Assembly (NCBI GenBank): GCA_024644235.1 | Contig: JAHELJ010000017.1 | Span: forward strand, 1 to 64,000 | Length of the DNA stretch: 64,000 nt | Reading direction: 5' to 3' | Source: Lewinellaceae bacterium | GTDB taxonomy: Bacteria > Bacteroidota > Bacteroidia > Chitinophagales > Saprospiraceae | Shown here: piece after piece, positions 28,241-37,296 of the stretch | Numbering within the stretch: position 1 is the stretch's first letter | How the letters are laid out: the number at the start of each line of letters is the position of its first letter | Made by a program: the position numbers and the translations under genes | Notes under the pieces: model-generated | What the model was told of the DNA's origin: nothing | Database searches by the model: none | What the model saw: the letters and a program-made list of their open reading frames with translations, nothing else

Positions 28241-29227
28241 CTACTTGATCAATACTTCCGAAGAGGCTGCGTAGTGATAGGGAAGGCTGTCGGCACCATT
28301 GAGTTCAAATCGTTGATTAATTTTCCTCAGGTAATAATCCACTCCAATTTCTGAACCGGGTTTAAATCCGGGAATGGTGATTACCTGGGCCAAAACTCCA
28401 TCCAGGCCGCGATGGATCAGTCCCCGGGGAAGATAGACTAAATCTCCTTCCTTCAGTCCGATTTCTTTGAGTAAGCCTTCAAGCTGCTTTTCCTCCATAG
28501 ATTCATAATTCTCTATCAGCCTGGTACGATCAGACACCAGCAAGCGTGCTCCTGGCATGGCCATTTGAACCAGATAGAACTCATCAAATCCACCATCTTT
28601 CGGATGATAGTGGGTAAAGGAATCCATTATTCGCACCCGGTGGGCATTAATCGAATGAAAAATATAGGGACCCACATCCTCAAGCCAGGTTAGAAGAATT
28701 CTTCGATAGGCTCCGGTTTCCGTGGCACAACCACCTGGTGTATCCGTAATATCCGGGTCCCAATCAGGCCGGATGAAAGCGGGAAGTGAAGCCGGAGCAT
28801 CATCGGGGGTACTGAAGCTGAGATAGTCAATCAGACTATCAGTCTCAATTCCCACACCAGGTCGCAGCAGTATCAGATCACCTTGCCAAATCTTGGAGGT
28901 GTCCCCGGAGGTCAAAGTAGCCATGCCGGAACCACGCTGTACAAATAACACCCGCATCTCCGGCTTTGCAATGACCTGCAAGGTTGACGCTATCCAGTCG
29001 ATGCCATAGCCAGCATTCTGATTCTGAAAAGATCTTTTCAGTGGCATAAATGCATCGGATTCGCCTTCATACAGATTTACCTTCAATGCTTGCAAAGGTA
29101 TCTCTTCACCTGTGGATTGATCCTCGACAGGTTCTTGTAGCCCGCATGACGAAAGGAAGTAGCAAACTAGGAGTAGAGCAAGATTTTTATGATAATGGCT
29201 CACTGTGGAAAATATTCGGAGAATCAT
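28241..29227 (-). CDS. Double-cupin lipoprotein
   Basis: The start at ATG 29227 gives a signal sequence with lipobox (LLLVCYFLSSC); ATG 29257 is an upstream alternative. Two cupin-like halves follow. The first (EMRVLFVQRGSGMATL, WQGDLILLRPGVGI) lacks obvious metal-binding histidines. The second has a full cupin motif 1 with His and Glu ligands (FTHYHPKDGGFDEFYLV) and a motif 2 His in LPRGLIHRGLDGV. It is probably a periplasmic or surface metal-dependent enzyme or sugar-binding protein; the reaction is unknown. It stands alone between convergent and same-strand neighbours. Confidence 0.75.
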   Translation of the reverse strand: MILRIFSTVSHYHKNLALLLVCYFLSSCGLQEPVEDQSTGEEIPLQALKVNLYEGESDAFMPLKRSFQNQNAGYGIDWIASTLQVIAKPEMRVLFVQRGSGMATLTSGDTSKIWQGDLILLRPGVGIETDSLIDYLSFSTPDDAPASLPAFIRPDWDPDITDTPGGCATETGAYRRILLTWLEDVGPYIFHSINAHRVRIMDSFTHYHPKDGGFDEFYLVQMAMPGARLLVSDRTRLIENYESMEEKQLEGLLKEIGLKEGDLVYLPRGLIHRGLDGVLAQVITIPGFKPGSEIGVDYYLRKINQRFELNGADSLPYHYAASSEVLIK

Positions 29228-29465
29228 AAAGATCGATAATTCCGTGGACTGCACCAATTAGTAACAAATCACCCTTTTTCATCAGACCAATGCCAAGCAA
29301 CCATGCTAACTAGTTCTTCATGGCATCACCCTCACGTTTTAGGACAGACTATTTGGGATTCTCCACCTAATGAGTACTAATCATTAAGGATTCAAGGCCA
29401 GACCCCTTTCGAGATCCAGCCTTTTATTTCATTCGTAATCCTAATAGAGGATGGAACAGATCAGC

Positions 29466-30044
29466 TTAAGAAGCCTGCTCGTTCAACTCGATACGGCACA
29501 CGATTTCCACGTCTTTGCCTACCATCAGCCCGCCAGCTTCCATAGCTGCGTTCCATTTCAGTCCATACTCAAATCGATCAATTGTACCTGTAACTTTGAA
29601 TCCGGCCTTTTGGCCGTTTCGACCCGGCACCTGACCTCCGTACTTCACATCAAATTTGATGGGCTTGGTTACATCTCGGATGGTAAGGTCCCCCACTAGG
29701 AAATGGTCATCACCTTCTTTAATGATATTTCCGCTAAACTTGAGTTCAGGATACATTTCCGCATTGAAGAAATCGTCTGATTTCAAGTGGCCATCCCTGC
29801 GGTCATTGTTGGTAGTTATTGAACCCACCTGAGCAGTAAATTCTACTGTGCTACCGGCAAAGTCCTCGCCGTTGGATACAACAGTTCCATCAAACTCCTG
29901 GAACTCTCCTTCCACCTCCGAGATCGTCATGTGAGTGGTAACAAATCCGACCGAGGTATGCGACTTATCCAGCGACCAGGTGGTCTGGGCATTTAGCGTA
30001 TAAACCGTGGCTATGGCCAAAACGAGGCTTGTAAAGTTTTTCAT
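29466..30044 (-). CDS. YceI family periplasmic lipid-binding protein
   Basis: Start at ATG 30044 gives the signal peptide MKNFTSLVLAIATVYTLNAQ. The mature part follows the YceI lipocalin-like fold: TWSLDKSHTSVGFVTTHMTISEVEGEF, VEFTAQVGSITTNNDRRDGHLKSDDFF, PELKFSGN, and VGDLTIRDVTKPIKFDV. YceI proteins bind isoprenoids or other amphiphiles in the periplasm, often induced by stress or high pH. Length 192 is normal. The longer open frame up to 30239 lies in non-coding sequence and is not used. Confidence 0.92.
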   Translation of the reverse strand: MKNFTSLVLAIATVYTLNAQTTWSLDKSHTSVGFVTTHMTISEVEGEFQEFDGTVVSNGEDFAGSTVEFTAQVGSITTNNDRRDGHLKSDDFFNAEMYPELKFSGNIIKEGDDHFLVGDLTIRDVTKPIKFDVKYGGQVPGRNGQKAGFKVTGTIDRFEYGLKWNAAMEAGGLMVGKDVEIVCRIELNEQAS

Positions 30045-30165
30045 TTCAAAATTTATTTTGTGGTGATCAAAAGCAAAATGCAAGTTATTGTTTTCTGTTT
30101 TCAAAATCCACTGCAGGTCTGTGCGAGACAGACCGGAGCAGATGAAATGCATTCTGAATGGGATG

Positions 30166-30609
30166 TTAGCGCTTAAAAATATAACGGGTGATAAAGATCC
30201 CGTTTCCATCGGTCTCACCTCCATCACTTTCCACCCCACTGGTCACAAATACCAGTTCCCAACCCTGTTGTGCCAGTTCGGTCAGTTTGGAAGAAATCAC
30301 AGCATCATTGGAAGCAATGTTTTGGAAGTTTATACCAGTGGCACTGTAAAAGTTCAGCAGCTTGGTCTCTTCCAGTTCATCGATCTTAAGGTCCTTTCGT
30401 TTTACATCTTTTTGATTAGAATCCGTACCCTGAGTACGTTCAGTCGTGAATTTGGAGGCATCCATCTCCTGTGCATAATTGATGATGCGTGATCTACCGA
30501 TTCCCATTGGCACAATGGACTCTACCGAAGTCAATATCTTATATTCCTGTGCACTCAAATCCATCATCAGCAGGGTGATAACAGCGACGGCTAAAACAAA
30601 CTTTTTCAT
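30166..30609 (-). CDS. Exported DUF4177-like protein
   Basis: A signal peptide (MKKFVLAVAVITLLMMDLSAQ) precedes EYKILTSVESIVPMGIGRSR, then ETKLLNFYSATGINFQNIASND and a C-terminal LTELAQQGWELVFVTSG with ITRYIFKR. The GWELV block near the end resembles DUF4177 domains. The protein is well conserved among Bacteroidota as far as I recall, but no role is known. It is on the same strand as the YceI gene with a 120-bp gap. Confidence 0.7.
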   Translation of the reverse strand: MKKFVLAVAVITLLMMDLSAQEYKILTSVESIVPMGIGRSRIINYAQEMDASKFTTERTQGTDSNQKDVKRKDLKIDELEETKLLNFYSATGINFQNIASNDAVISSKLTELAQQGWELVFVTSGVESDGGETDGNGIFITRYIFKR

Positions 30610-30779
30610 AGTTTAAGTCATTTGGTTAAACAATCATCACCGGGTCTTTTTACCCCAATGAATCAGTCAATTTATGCCACTGGATGATTGCCATTTCTTA
30701 TTTATTCGTTAAATGTTTTCGTGTGGTGGAATCGTGGAATAGTGTAGTCGAGTAATTGGAGAAGGAAACTTTGGGGGTT

Positions 30780-31136
30780 GAAAGTGTCTGGCGTTCTACC
30801 GTCTATCAGTCTAACTGTCTCTGGTATAAGTTCGAAGGTTTAATGGTCTAATGGCCGAAATTAGCCCTAACACTGAGCCAGGAATAAGTGTAACATGTAT
30901 CTCATTGTTACAGATCACTATGGTAATTCGAAATAATGTCTTCTTTCTCCTGGAATCTATCTGATTCGCTCTCAGTTCGATCTCCGACCATTCAAGCTAG
31001 TTATCTCCCCGGCACTCTCCAAGCATGCTCACGGTGAAATGGCGTGTGATGGAAGAATCTATGGGTCTAATGGTCTATGGGTCCTATGGGGGCAAGACAA
31101 CCAGGCGGAAATTACTTCAATTCAACATTTACACAA
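30780..31136. repeat. Gene-free stretch with degenerate GTCTAATGG-type repeats
   Basis: The 530-bp gap upstream of the hemB 3' end contains no supported gene. GGTCTAATGG occurs at 30845-30854 and 31064-31073, with relatives such as ggtctatggg, gtctatcagtctaac and gtcctatggg around them, followed by short acaatta repeats at 31125-31145. It looks like slipped, low-complexity spacer DNA. Confidence 0.5.
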
Positions 31137-32114
31137 TTACACAATTAAACTGTCACGTCTCTCCGCCATCCATTTTGCGAAGTAGGTGATGATGACGTCA
31201 GCACCAGCTCTCTTAATGGCAGTGAGTGTTTCCGGCACTGCACTTTCCAGATCGAGCCAGCCATGGCGGGCAGCTGCGGTCAGCATGGCACATTCGCCAC
31301 TCACATGATAGGCAGCAATAGGGAGATCGGTATACTCCTTTAGACTCTGGATGACATCCAGATAGTGCACAGCCGGTTTTACCATAAGGAAATCGGCTCC
31401 TTCATTGATGTCCAACTCTGCTTCGATCAGGGCCTCACGGCGATTGGCTGGATCCATCTGATAAGTCTTCTTATCACCAGCTTTCGGCGCCGAGTCAAGG
31501 GCATCACGAAAGGGACCATAAAACGCACTCGCATATTTGGCGGTATAACTCATGATACCAGTGTTGCCGTATCCAATGTGATCCAGCGCCGATCGAATTG
31601 CTCCTACCCTTCCATCCATCATGTCGGACGGGCCAATGATATCGAAGCCAGCCTTGGCTTGCTCCAAGGCCATCTTCACTAGGATCTCTATTGATTCGTC
31701 ATTGAGGATCTCGCCATCTTTTACCAACCCGTCGTGCCCATCCGAGGAGTAGGGATCCATGGCGACATCACTGATGATCACCGAATCCGGGTAAGCTTTC
31801 TTTATTGCCTTTGCCGTCTGCAGATAAAAATTGTCCGGGTCGAAACTATAGCTCGCCCGTTTGTCTTTGTGAGAATCTGTAACTGAGGGAAACAGGATGA
31901 ATTTTGAAAGATGATTCTCCATGCATTCCCCCACAATCTCTACAGCGGTGTCAGTCGACAATCGGAAGTTGCCAGGCAGTGATGTTACCTCATCCTTGAC
32001 CCCTTCACCGTCTACCAGAAACAAGGGATACACTAGTTGATCCACCGACAGCCTGGTCTCCCGCACCATACTGCGAATACCATCTGTTCTTCTATTTCTT
32101 CTCGGACGTCTCAT
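31137..32114 (-). CDS. hemB: Delta-aminolevulinic acid dehydratase (porphobilinogen synthase)
   Basis: HemB joins two 5-aminolevulinate molecules to porphobilinogen in haem synthesis. The two Schiff-base lysines are K193 (SYTAKYASAFYGPFRD) and K246 (FLMVKPAVHYLD). The metal loop reads DVAMDPYSSDGHDG: the cysteines of zinc-type enzymes are replaced by Asp, so this is the magnesium-dependent type. The 325-residue length is standard. It lies alone among unrelated genes, flanked on both sides by low-complexity spacers. Confidence 0.96.
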   Translation of the reverse strand: MRRPRRNRRTDGIRSMVRETRLSVDQLVYPLFLVDGEGVKDEVTSLPGNFRLSTDTAVEIVGECMENHLSKFILFPSVTDSHKDKRASYSFDPDNFYLQTAKAIKKAYPDSVIISDVAMDPYSSDGHDGLVKDGEILNDESIEILVKMALEQAKAGFDIIGPSDMMDGRVGAIRSALDHIGYGNTGIMSYTAKYASAFYGPFRDALDSAPKAGDKKTYQMDPANRREALIEAELDINEGADFLMVKPAVHYLDVIQSLKEYTDLPIAAYHVSGECAMLTAAARHGWLDLESAVPETLTAIKRAGADVIITYFAKWMAERRDSLIV

Positions 32115-32263
32115 TTTTTTGTGATCAGTGGTCAGCGGTTAGCTCCGTCTATAGTTGATCCTTAATCTCTATCCTTTTGCCCTTCACCCTTTTAACCTTT
32201 TTGACCTTGAATCATTTCCCTTTAATCCCTTTTAAACTGTCAAGCTTTTAACCTATTTACCTC
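32115..32263. other. Pyrimidine-rich spacer with CCTTTTAACC-like repeats
   Basis: Between hemB and the S9 peptidase gene the + strand is a run of C/T-rich words: ccttttgccc, cccttttaacc, ctttaatccctttta, cttttaacc. They are spaced about 12-25 bp apart. No coding potential or hairpin terminator was found. Confidence 0.45.
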
Positions 32264-34294
32264 TCAACTATATTTCTCAAACCAAGCCAATATATGCACT
32301 ACTTTGGCGATCAGGTTGCTCGGCTTTGCAGCGATGCCATGACTGGCTTCTGGCACACGCACCATGGCCGTCTCCACACCCTGCAACTTCAGGGCGGTGT
32401 AATACTGTTCGGTCTCAGCCATTGGTGTACGATAATCTTCTTCACCCGTCAATAGCATGGTCGGCGTGGTCACATTACCCACCAGGGAAATAGGCGATCG
32501 GCTCAGATAATGCTCCGGCTCTTCCCAGGGCTTGCCGGGAAACCAATACTTGCTGAAGAAACCGGGTCCATCCGCGTAGAGTACAAAACTGTACCAGTTG
32601 ATCACTGGCTTTGCCACCACAGCAGCCCGAAAGCGGTCCGTTTTACCTACAATCCAGCTCGTGAGTACTCCACCTCCACTGCCACCAGTTACGTATAGCC
32701 TTTCTTCATCGATGTAGCCTTTCTCGACCACAGCATCCACTCCCGAGATCAGATCGTCGTAATCCTCGCCGGGGTAATTGTGATGAATCAGGTTACCAAA
32801 TTCTTCGCCATAGCTGGTACTTCCTCTGGGATTGGTATACAAGACCACATAACCTGCCGCTGCGTAGAGCTGAACCTCTGCGGAGAAGCGGGTGCCATAG
32901 TTCGTGAAAGGACCGCCATGAATCTCCAGGATGAGCGGGTACTTTTTGGTAGGATCAAAATGAGGAGGCTTGCAAATCCAACCCTGGACATCTCTTCCAT
33001 CAAAAGAAGACTTGTACCAGATCTCTTCCACCTCACCAACTTTCTTATAAGCAAACAAGTCATCGTTTAGTCTGGTTAACCGCTTGGATCCTCCACTTGC
33101 TGTGGTCACAGCTACATCCGCTGGGTGCTCAGGTGTGCCTAGGGTGAAGGCCATTCGACCATTCGATGATACTGAAAACGAGCCTCCACTATATGGCCGC
33201 CCAAGACTAGTGCCTCCCACGTCCATCACCAGGTCGGTAACATTTCCGTCAAGGGTCATGCGAGCCAGTTTGGTATTGCCCTTATCGTCGTATTGAATAA
33301 AGAGTGAGCTTCCATCGGCAGCCCAATAGTGATCATCGACATTCCGATCGAAACTGCAGGAAATACATTGTGACATGGAACCATCCATATTCATCACATA
33401 CAGCCGGGTCAGTTGATATCCTTGATGCCGATCATCGAGCCCGAGATAAGCGATCTTTGATCCATTTGGGGAAACGACCGGGGCACCATCGGGGCCATAC
33501 CGATCAGTCAGCATCGTCACGTTCCGAGTGCGGATGTCCAACCTGTAGATTTCCGAATTGCGAGGTTCAAAATCACGGTTTTCGTGGCCATTGGCTGAGA
33601 AAAACAAAGTAGATCCATCCTTCGACCAGGCGAGATTGCCTCCGTGATCAAATGGATCATTCGTGAGCTGAGTGGCTGAGCCTCCATCTGATGGCATCAC
33701 AAAGATCTGATGGTACTCGTCCTTTACCCAGCCCGATCCATCTCTTCGGTACACCAGGCGATCTACTACTTTCGGGGGATCATTCCACGTGGCTCCCTCA
33801 GGCTTCTTGGGCATGCTTACAAACGGCTCCTCCTCATAAGGTACAGCCATTGTAAAAGCGATCATGCTGCCATCGGGCGACCATGAGATACTGCCGGGAG
33901 ATTTTGGTAGGTTGGTGAGTCTAACATCAGCACCATCTTCTAACCAACGCACATAGATCTCGCTGCCTTCATCTCCGATGCGCACATAAGCCAACTGCTC
34001 CCCATTAGGCGACCAACGAGGTCGATTGCTGTGTTGCTCAGATGCTGTGAGAGGCCGATGCTTCTGCCCGTCAGATTGGATGGTCCATATCTGCGACAGA
34101 TTGGCATCAGTCATAATGTCTTTCGAATTACGCACGTATGCGATGATGTTGCCATTTGGTGAGATCTGAGGATCGGTGGCATACTCGAGATCGAATACGT
34201 TGATTGGCTCGAGAATATCACTAAACTTGTCACTTTGGCTATAGACCGCTCCTACCAACCAAAACAGGATAAAGGTCAGGACTTGCTTTTTCAT
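32264..34294 (-). CDS. Exported S9-family (prolyl oligopeptidase-type) serine peptidase
   Basis: Start at ATG 34294 gives a signal peptide (MKKQVLTFILFWLVGAVYSQ). Residues about 40-400 are WD40-like propeller blades (PQISPNGNIIAYVR, PRWSPNGEQLAYVR, SWSPDGSMIAFT). The alpha/beta-hydrolase domain follows, with the oxyanion region EIHGGPFTNYG and the triad Ser539 (GGSGGG), Asp620 (GEEDYRTP) and His652 (EASHGIA). The family removes dipeptides or cleaves after proline or in small peptides. It is probably periplasmic, as no type IX sorting domain is present. The open frame upstream to 34567 overlaps the next gene and is not used. Confidence 0.93.
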   Translation of the reverse strand: MKKQVLTFILFWLVGAVYSQSDKFSDILEPINVFDLEYATDPQISPNGNIIAYVRNSKDIMTDANLSQIWTIQSDGQKHRPLTASEQHSNRPRWSPNGEQLAYVRIGDEGSEIYVRWLEDGADVRLTNLPKSPGSISWSPDGSMIAFTMAVPYEEEPFVSMPKKPEGATWNDPPKVVDRLVYRRDGSGWVKDEYHQIFVMPSDGGSATQLTNDPFDHGGNLAWSKDGSTLFFSANGHENRDFEPRNSEIYRLDIRTRNVTMLTDRYGPDGAPVVSPNGSKIAYLGLDDRHQGYQLTRLYVMNMDGSMSQCISCSFDRNVDDHYWAADGSSLFIQYDDKGNTKLARMTLDGNVTDLVMDVGGTSLGRPYSGGSFSVSSNGRMAFTLGTPEHPADVAVTTASGGSKRLTRLNDDLFAYKKVGEVEEIWYKSSFDGRDVQGWICKPPHFDPTKKYPLILEIHGGPFTNYGTRFSAEVQLYAAAGYVVLYTNPRGSTSYGEEFGNLIHHNYPGEDYDDLISGVDAVVEKGYIDEERLYVTGGSGGGVLTSWIVGKTDRFRAAVVAKPVINWYSFVLYADGPGFFSKYWFPGKPWEEPEHYLSRSPISLVGNVTTPTMLLTGEEDYRTPMAETEQYYTALKLQGVETAMVRVPEASHGIAAKPSNLIAKVVHILAWFEKYS

Positions 34295-34313
34295 TTTTAA
34301 TCGATTTAAGTCG

Positions 34314-34727
34314 TCACTGCTTGATGGTCTCCACGGCATCCTCTCTAGTGAGAATAAAATGGTTGGGACCTTTAATGGAGTACTGATCTTCACCAATCCA
34401 TTCCAGCTTAAAAGCTGTATTTGGTCCTCTTTCCAGATCAAATATAAAAAGGCTGTCACCCCGCACCTCCCATTTGCCCAGGTCATCAATCTCCCGGCCC
34501 ATGGCTCTGACCTTGTATATAAAGGTGTTGTTCTTCTCGAAACCAAAGGATATTTGAGAGGTAGCATGGTACCCTTTCATAGTCGGATCGACATTGTCAA
34601 GATTGACCTCTGCCCTGTAGCTTCCTTCCTTGATCACGATCCGGTCTGCATCTGCTTCGTCTTTTTGAGCATTGCACGAGCAAAATAGGGCGAAGGCAAT
34701 CAATAACAATAACAGTGTTCTTGTCAT
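34314..34727 (-). CDS. Small lipoprotein of unknown function
   Basis: The signal sequence MTRTLLLLLIAFALFCSC ends in a lipobox, giving a lipidated mature protein of about 120 residues. The body is beta-rich (YRAEVNLDN, YHATSQISFGFEKNNTFIYKV, GKWEVRGDSLFIFDL, FKLEWIGEDQYSI), in the style of lipocalin-like or copper-resistance-type NlpE folds. No family is assigned. It sits 19 bp upstream of the S9 peptidase start on the same strand and is probably co-transcribed with it. Confidence 0.75.
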   Translation of the reverse strand: MTRTLLLLLIAFALFCSCNAQKDEADADRIVIKEGSYRAEVNLDNVDPTMKGYHATSQISFGFEKNNTFIYKVRAMGREIDDLGKWEVRGDSLFIFDLERGPNTAFKLEWIGEDQYSIKGPNHFILTREDAVETIKQ

Positions 34728-34885
34728 CTTTTATGTTTTAGATCTGCAAAGGTAGTGAGCGGAAAGGGAAAATGTTATTTGAATCGCTTCTGAATGGATT
34801 AAGGCATCCAATGCTTTGATGAAGCACGTTCTCACTACCTCGAGATGATTGCTTCGCTCGGCGATGATCAGCACTTTACTTTTTT

Positions 34886-35075
34886 CTTGACGCTTCGGTC
34901 AGGACCTTGCCTCGTCCTCCCTCCACACCTCCATTCTAAAAGCAAAAGGTGTCCCTCATTGACGAGAAACACCATGCTTGTGACCCTGCCTTCGCTGCTG
35001 CTTCGGCAGACAGGCTCGGGAGGACTTCCCGACATTTCGCTTCACTTCAGTCGGGATAAACTTCTCATCCTCCCG
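34886..35075. repeat. Cluster of palindromes (REP-like) beside tRNA-Arg
   Basis: Four inverted repeats lie in 190 bp of gene-free DNA: CTTGAC/GTCAGG at 34886-34903; a 10-bp stem 34948-34973 flanked by T residues on the minus strand, which could act as a terminator; CTGCC/GGCAG at 34986-35009; and a nested pair at 35017-35075 (outer CGGGAGGA/TCCTCCCG, inner TCCCGAC/GTCGGGA). The dense arrangement resembles repetitive extragenic palindromes. No second copy was seen elsewhere in the window. Confidence 0.55.
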
Positions 35076-35102
35076 CTGCATATATAATTCAGATAATCCT
35101 TC

Positions 35103-35134
35103 AATAAGAAAGCACCTTCGTTTACGAAGATGCT
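35103..35134 (-). terminator. Rho-independent terminator of tRNA-Arg
   Basis: On the minus strand AGCATCTTCG pairs with CGAAGGTGCT (one G-T pair) around a TAAA loop at 35111-35134, followed by TTCTTATT. It begins 8 bp after the tRNA CCA end. Confidence 0.75.
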
Positions 35135-35141
35135 CTCCAAC

Positions 35142-35218
35142 TGGTGACCGCGGGAGGACTCGAACCCCCAACCCTCTGATCCGAAGTCAGATATTCTATC
35201 CAATTGAACTACGCGGCC
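35142..35218 (-). tRNA. tRNA-Arg (anticodon TCG), CCA encoded
   Basis: The minus strand folds into a full cloverleaf: acceptor GGCCGCG/CGCGGTC, anticodon arm TCTGA-CTTCGGA-TCAGA, T arm GGGGG-TTCGAGT-CCTCC, discriminator A at 35145. The anticodon TCG reads CGN arginine codons. CCA is encoded at 35142-35144, unlike in the initiator tRNA of this window. Confidence 0.95.
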
Positions 35219-35255
35219 TAATAATCAACCCCTTAATTTCATCAAATAGGGATGG

Positions 35256-35263
35256 CAAAAGTA
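35256..35263 (-). promoter_or_regulatory. TAnnTTTG -7 element for tRNA-Arg
   Basis: The minus strand reads TACTTTTG, a full match to the Bacteroidota -7 consensus, 37 bp upstream of the tRNA. No convincing TTTG -33 element is seen at the usual distance. Confidence 0.5.
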
Positions 35264-35471
35264 AGAAAATAGTAGTGATCCGTTGTGCCAGAAAGATCTC
35301 GAATTCAGAACCCATTGCTTCCAAAACGCACATCATCCATATATAGAATAGATCAGGGGTTGAGGCCGACTCCTGTGATTTTTTGTCAAGGACATATCTA
35401 CCACTCCTACCCTTTTTCTGAAAGGGTTTCCTAAATTGCTGCCTCGAATACAAATCGGTCGAACTTCAAGC

Positions 35472-36488
35472 ATGATAGCAACTTTCTATGAAGGCAATCG
35501 CTCATTCTCAGTGAAGGAGAAACCCATTGTCCCACCTGGATCCGATGAGGTACAGATCAAGGTATCTTTTTGCGGTGTCTGTGGTACTGATGTCCATATT
35601 TATCATGGCGTAATGGATAAGAGGGTAAAAATGCCCATTACCATAGGTCATGAAATGTCCGGGGTAATCGTACAGGTAGGCAAAGGAGTGAATGATTTCC
35701 AAGCTGGTGAGAAAGTGGTAGTGCGCCCACTGGATAATCGTGGTGAAAAACCATCTGATAAGGGGCATAGTCACATCTGTAAAGACCTGAAGTTTATTGG
35801 TATAGATAGTCCTGGCGCCATGCAACAATATTGGAATGTACCGGCATTCACATTACACCGTTTGCCTGCTGCGACGGATCTTAAACTGGCAGCCTTGGTA
35901 GAACCACTGGCTGTGGCCTGTCACGATGTACGTCTGGCTGGTTTGAAAAAAGATGAATTTGCCATGGTATTGGGGGGTGGCCCGATTGGCATGCTGGTTG
36001 CTCTGGTGGCCAGGAATGAGGGAGCCAGGGTTGTCATCTCTGAGGTTAACCCGGTAAGATTGGCGCTCGCCAAGAATCTTGGATTCGAAGTTGTTAATCC
36101 ATCTGAAGTTGATTTGCTGCAATTTGCTGAGGAAACCACTAATGGAAGATTGGCGGATGTAGTTTTCGAGGTAGCTGGTGTACAAACTACCATAGATCAG
36201 ATGACGCAAATCGCTGGTATCCGCAGCCGTATCGTTGTAGTGGCAATACATAGTCAGCCGAGACCAGTCAATTTGTTCCAAATGTTTTGGAAAGAGCTAC
36301 AAGTGATTGGGGCCAGAGTCTACGAGAAAGAGGATTATGAAACAGCCATCCAATTGATCACAAACACAAATCTGCCTTTCGAATCTTTGATTACAAAGGT
36401 GCAGGCACTATCGGATATTCAGCAAGTATTTGAGCAAATCGAGAAGAACCCGGATGGCATGAAGATCATCCTGGATTGTCAAAAATAG
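35472..36488 (+). CDS. Zinc-type medium-chain alcohol/sugar dehydrogenase lacking the structural zinc site
   Basis: Catalytic-zinc residues are present (Cys37 in CGVCGTDVH, then GHE at 59-61) with a nucleotide-binding VLGGGPIGMLVALVA loop. The segment that normally carries four structural-zinc cysteines (about residues 85-115) keeps only one Cys, so that site is lost. The enzyme should oxidise a sugar or sugar alcohol with NAD(P). ATG 35472 is chosen; ATG 35436 would add 12 residues with no homology. It is followed after 7 bp by a KduD-like SDR and then by an enolase-superfamily dehydratase, so it probably carries out one step of a sugar or sugar-acid catabolic route such as L-fucose or L-rhamnose oxidation. 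Confidence 0.9.
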   Translation: MIATFYEGNRSFSVKEKPIVPPGSDEVQIKVSFCGVCGTDVHIYHGVMDKRVKMPITIGHEMSGVIVQVGKGVNDFQAGEKVVVRPLDNRGEKPSDKGHSHICKDLKFIGIDSPGAMQQYWNVPAFTLHRLPAATDLKLAALVEPLAVACHDVRLAGLKKDEFAMVLGGGPIGMLVALVARNEGARVVISEVNPVRLALAKNLGFEVVNPSEVDLLQFAEETTNGRLADVVFEVAGVQTTIDQMTQIAGIRSRIVVVAIHSQPRPVNLFQMFWKELQVIGARVYEKEDYETAIQLITNTNLPFESLITKVQALSDIQQVFEQIEKNPDGMKIILDCQK

Positions 36489-36495
36489 ATACCAA

Positions 36496-37272
36496 ATGGC
36501 CACGAGCATTCTGGAGAGTTTCAACTTAGATGGAAAAACTGCCCTTGTCACCGGCTGTAGGAGAGGTATTGGTAAGGCTATGGCGATTGCCCTGGCGCAA
36601 ACCGGTGCAGATATCGTCGGAGTATCAGCAAACCTGGAATTGCAGGGCAGCGATATCGAACAAGCCGTTCTTGCCGAAGGACGCAGGTTCAAAGCTTACC
36701 AATGTGATTTCAGTAATCGGGAGTCGCTCTATCGTTTTATTCAGCAGGTTAAAGATGATTTTCCAACGATCGATATTCTGGTGAACAATGCTGGCACTAT
36801 ACTCCGCAAACCTGCAGTGGAACATTCGGATGAATTCTACGACAAAGTCGTGGAGGTAAACCAAAATGCTCAATTTATTCTCACCCGTGAGATCGGTAAG
36901 GGAATGGTGATGAGGGGTATGGGGAAAATTGTTTTCACCGCTTCGCTCTTGACTTTCCAGGGTGGCATTACAGTACCAGGCTATGCTGCAAGCAAGGGTG
37001 CTATTGGCCAGTTAACCATGGCTTTTGCCAACGAGTGGGCCAGCAAAGGTGTTAATGTGAATGCCATTGCGCCCGGATATATCAGTACCGACAATACCGA
37101 AGCACTTCGAAACAATCCTGTCAGATCAAAGGCCATCCTGGAACGTATCCCTGCCGGCCGATGGGGCGAACCAGAAGATTTTGCCGGTCCTATTGTCTTC
37201 CTCTGCTCCGCTGCATCTGATTATATCCATGGGACTATAATGCTGGTCGATGGCGGATGGATGGGAAGGTAG
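36496..37272 (+). CDS. Short-chain dehydrogenase, KduD/gluconate 5-dehydrogenase-like
   Basis: The SDR pattern is complete: cofactor loop TGCRRGIGKAMA, NNAGTILRKP, catalytic Ser/Tyr/Lys (TASLLTFQGG..., YAASKGA) and the C-terminal SDYIHGTIMLVDGGW. The sequence is closest in style to 2-dehydro-3-deoxy-D-gluconate 5-dehydrogenase (KduD) with PAGRWGEPEDFAGPIVFL. It would act on a keto-deoxy sugar acid produced by the dehydratase encoded next. The gene is 7 bp after the alcohol dehydrogenase gene and 24 bp before the dehydratase gene. Exact substrate is uncertain. Confidence 0.9.
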   Translation: MATSILESFNLDGKTALVTGCRRGIGKAMAIALAQTGADIVGVSANLELQGSDIEQAVLAEGRRFKAYQCDFSNRESLYRFIQQVKDDFPTIDILVNNAGTILRKPAVEHSDEFYDKVVEVNQNAQFILTREIGKGMVMRGMGKIVFTASLLTFQGGITVPGYAASKGAIGQLTMAFANEWASKGVNVNAIAPGYISTDNTEALRNNPVRSKAILERIPAGRWGEPEDFAGPIVFLCSAASDYIHGTIMLVDGGWMGR

Positions 37273-37296
37273 ATTCATCTGGGACTTTTAGAAACA

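Noticed and set aside
32295-34567. Longer start for the S9 peptidase (ATG at 34567)
   Set aside because: The extra 91 residues overlap the adjacent lipoprotein gene and lack a signal peptide, whereas ATG 34294 begins one directly.
34956-35171. 71-residue minus-strand frame running through tRNA-Arg
   Set aside because: It overlaps a tRNA and palindromic spacer and has no protein-like features.
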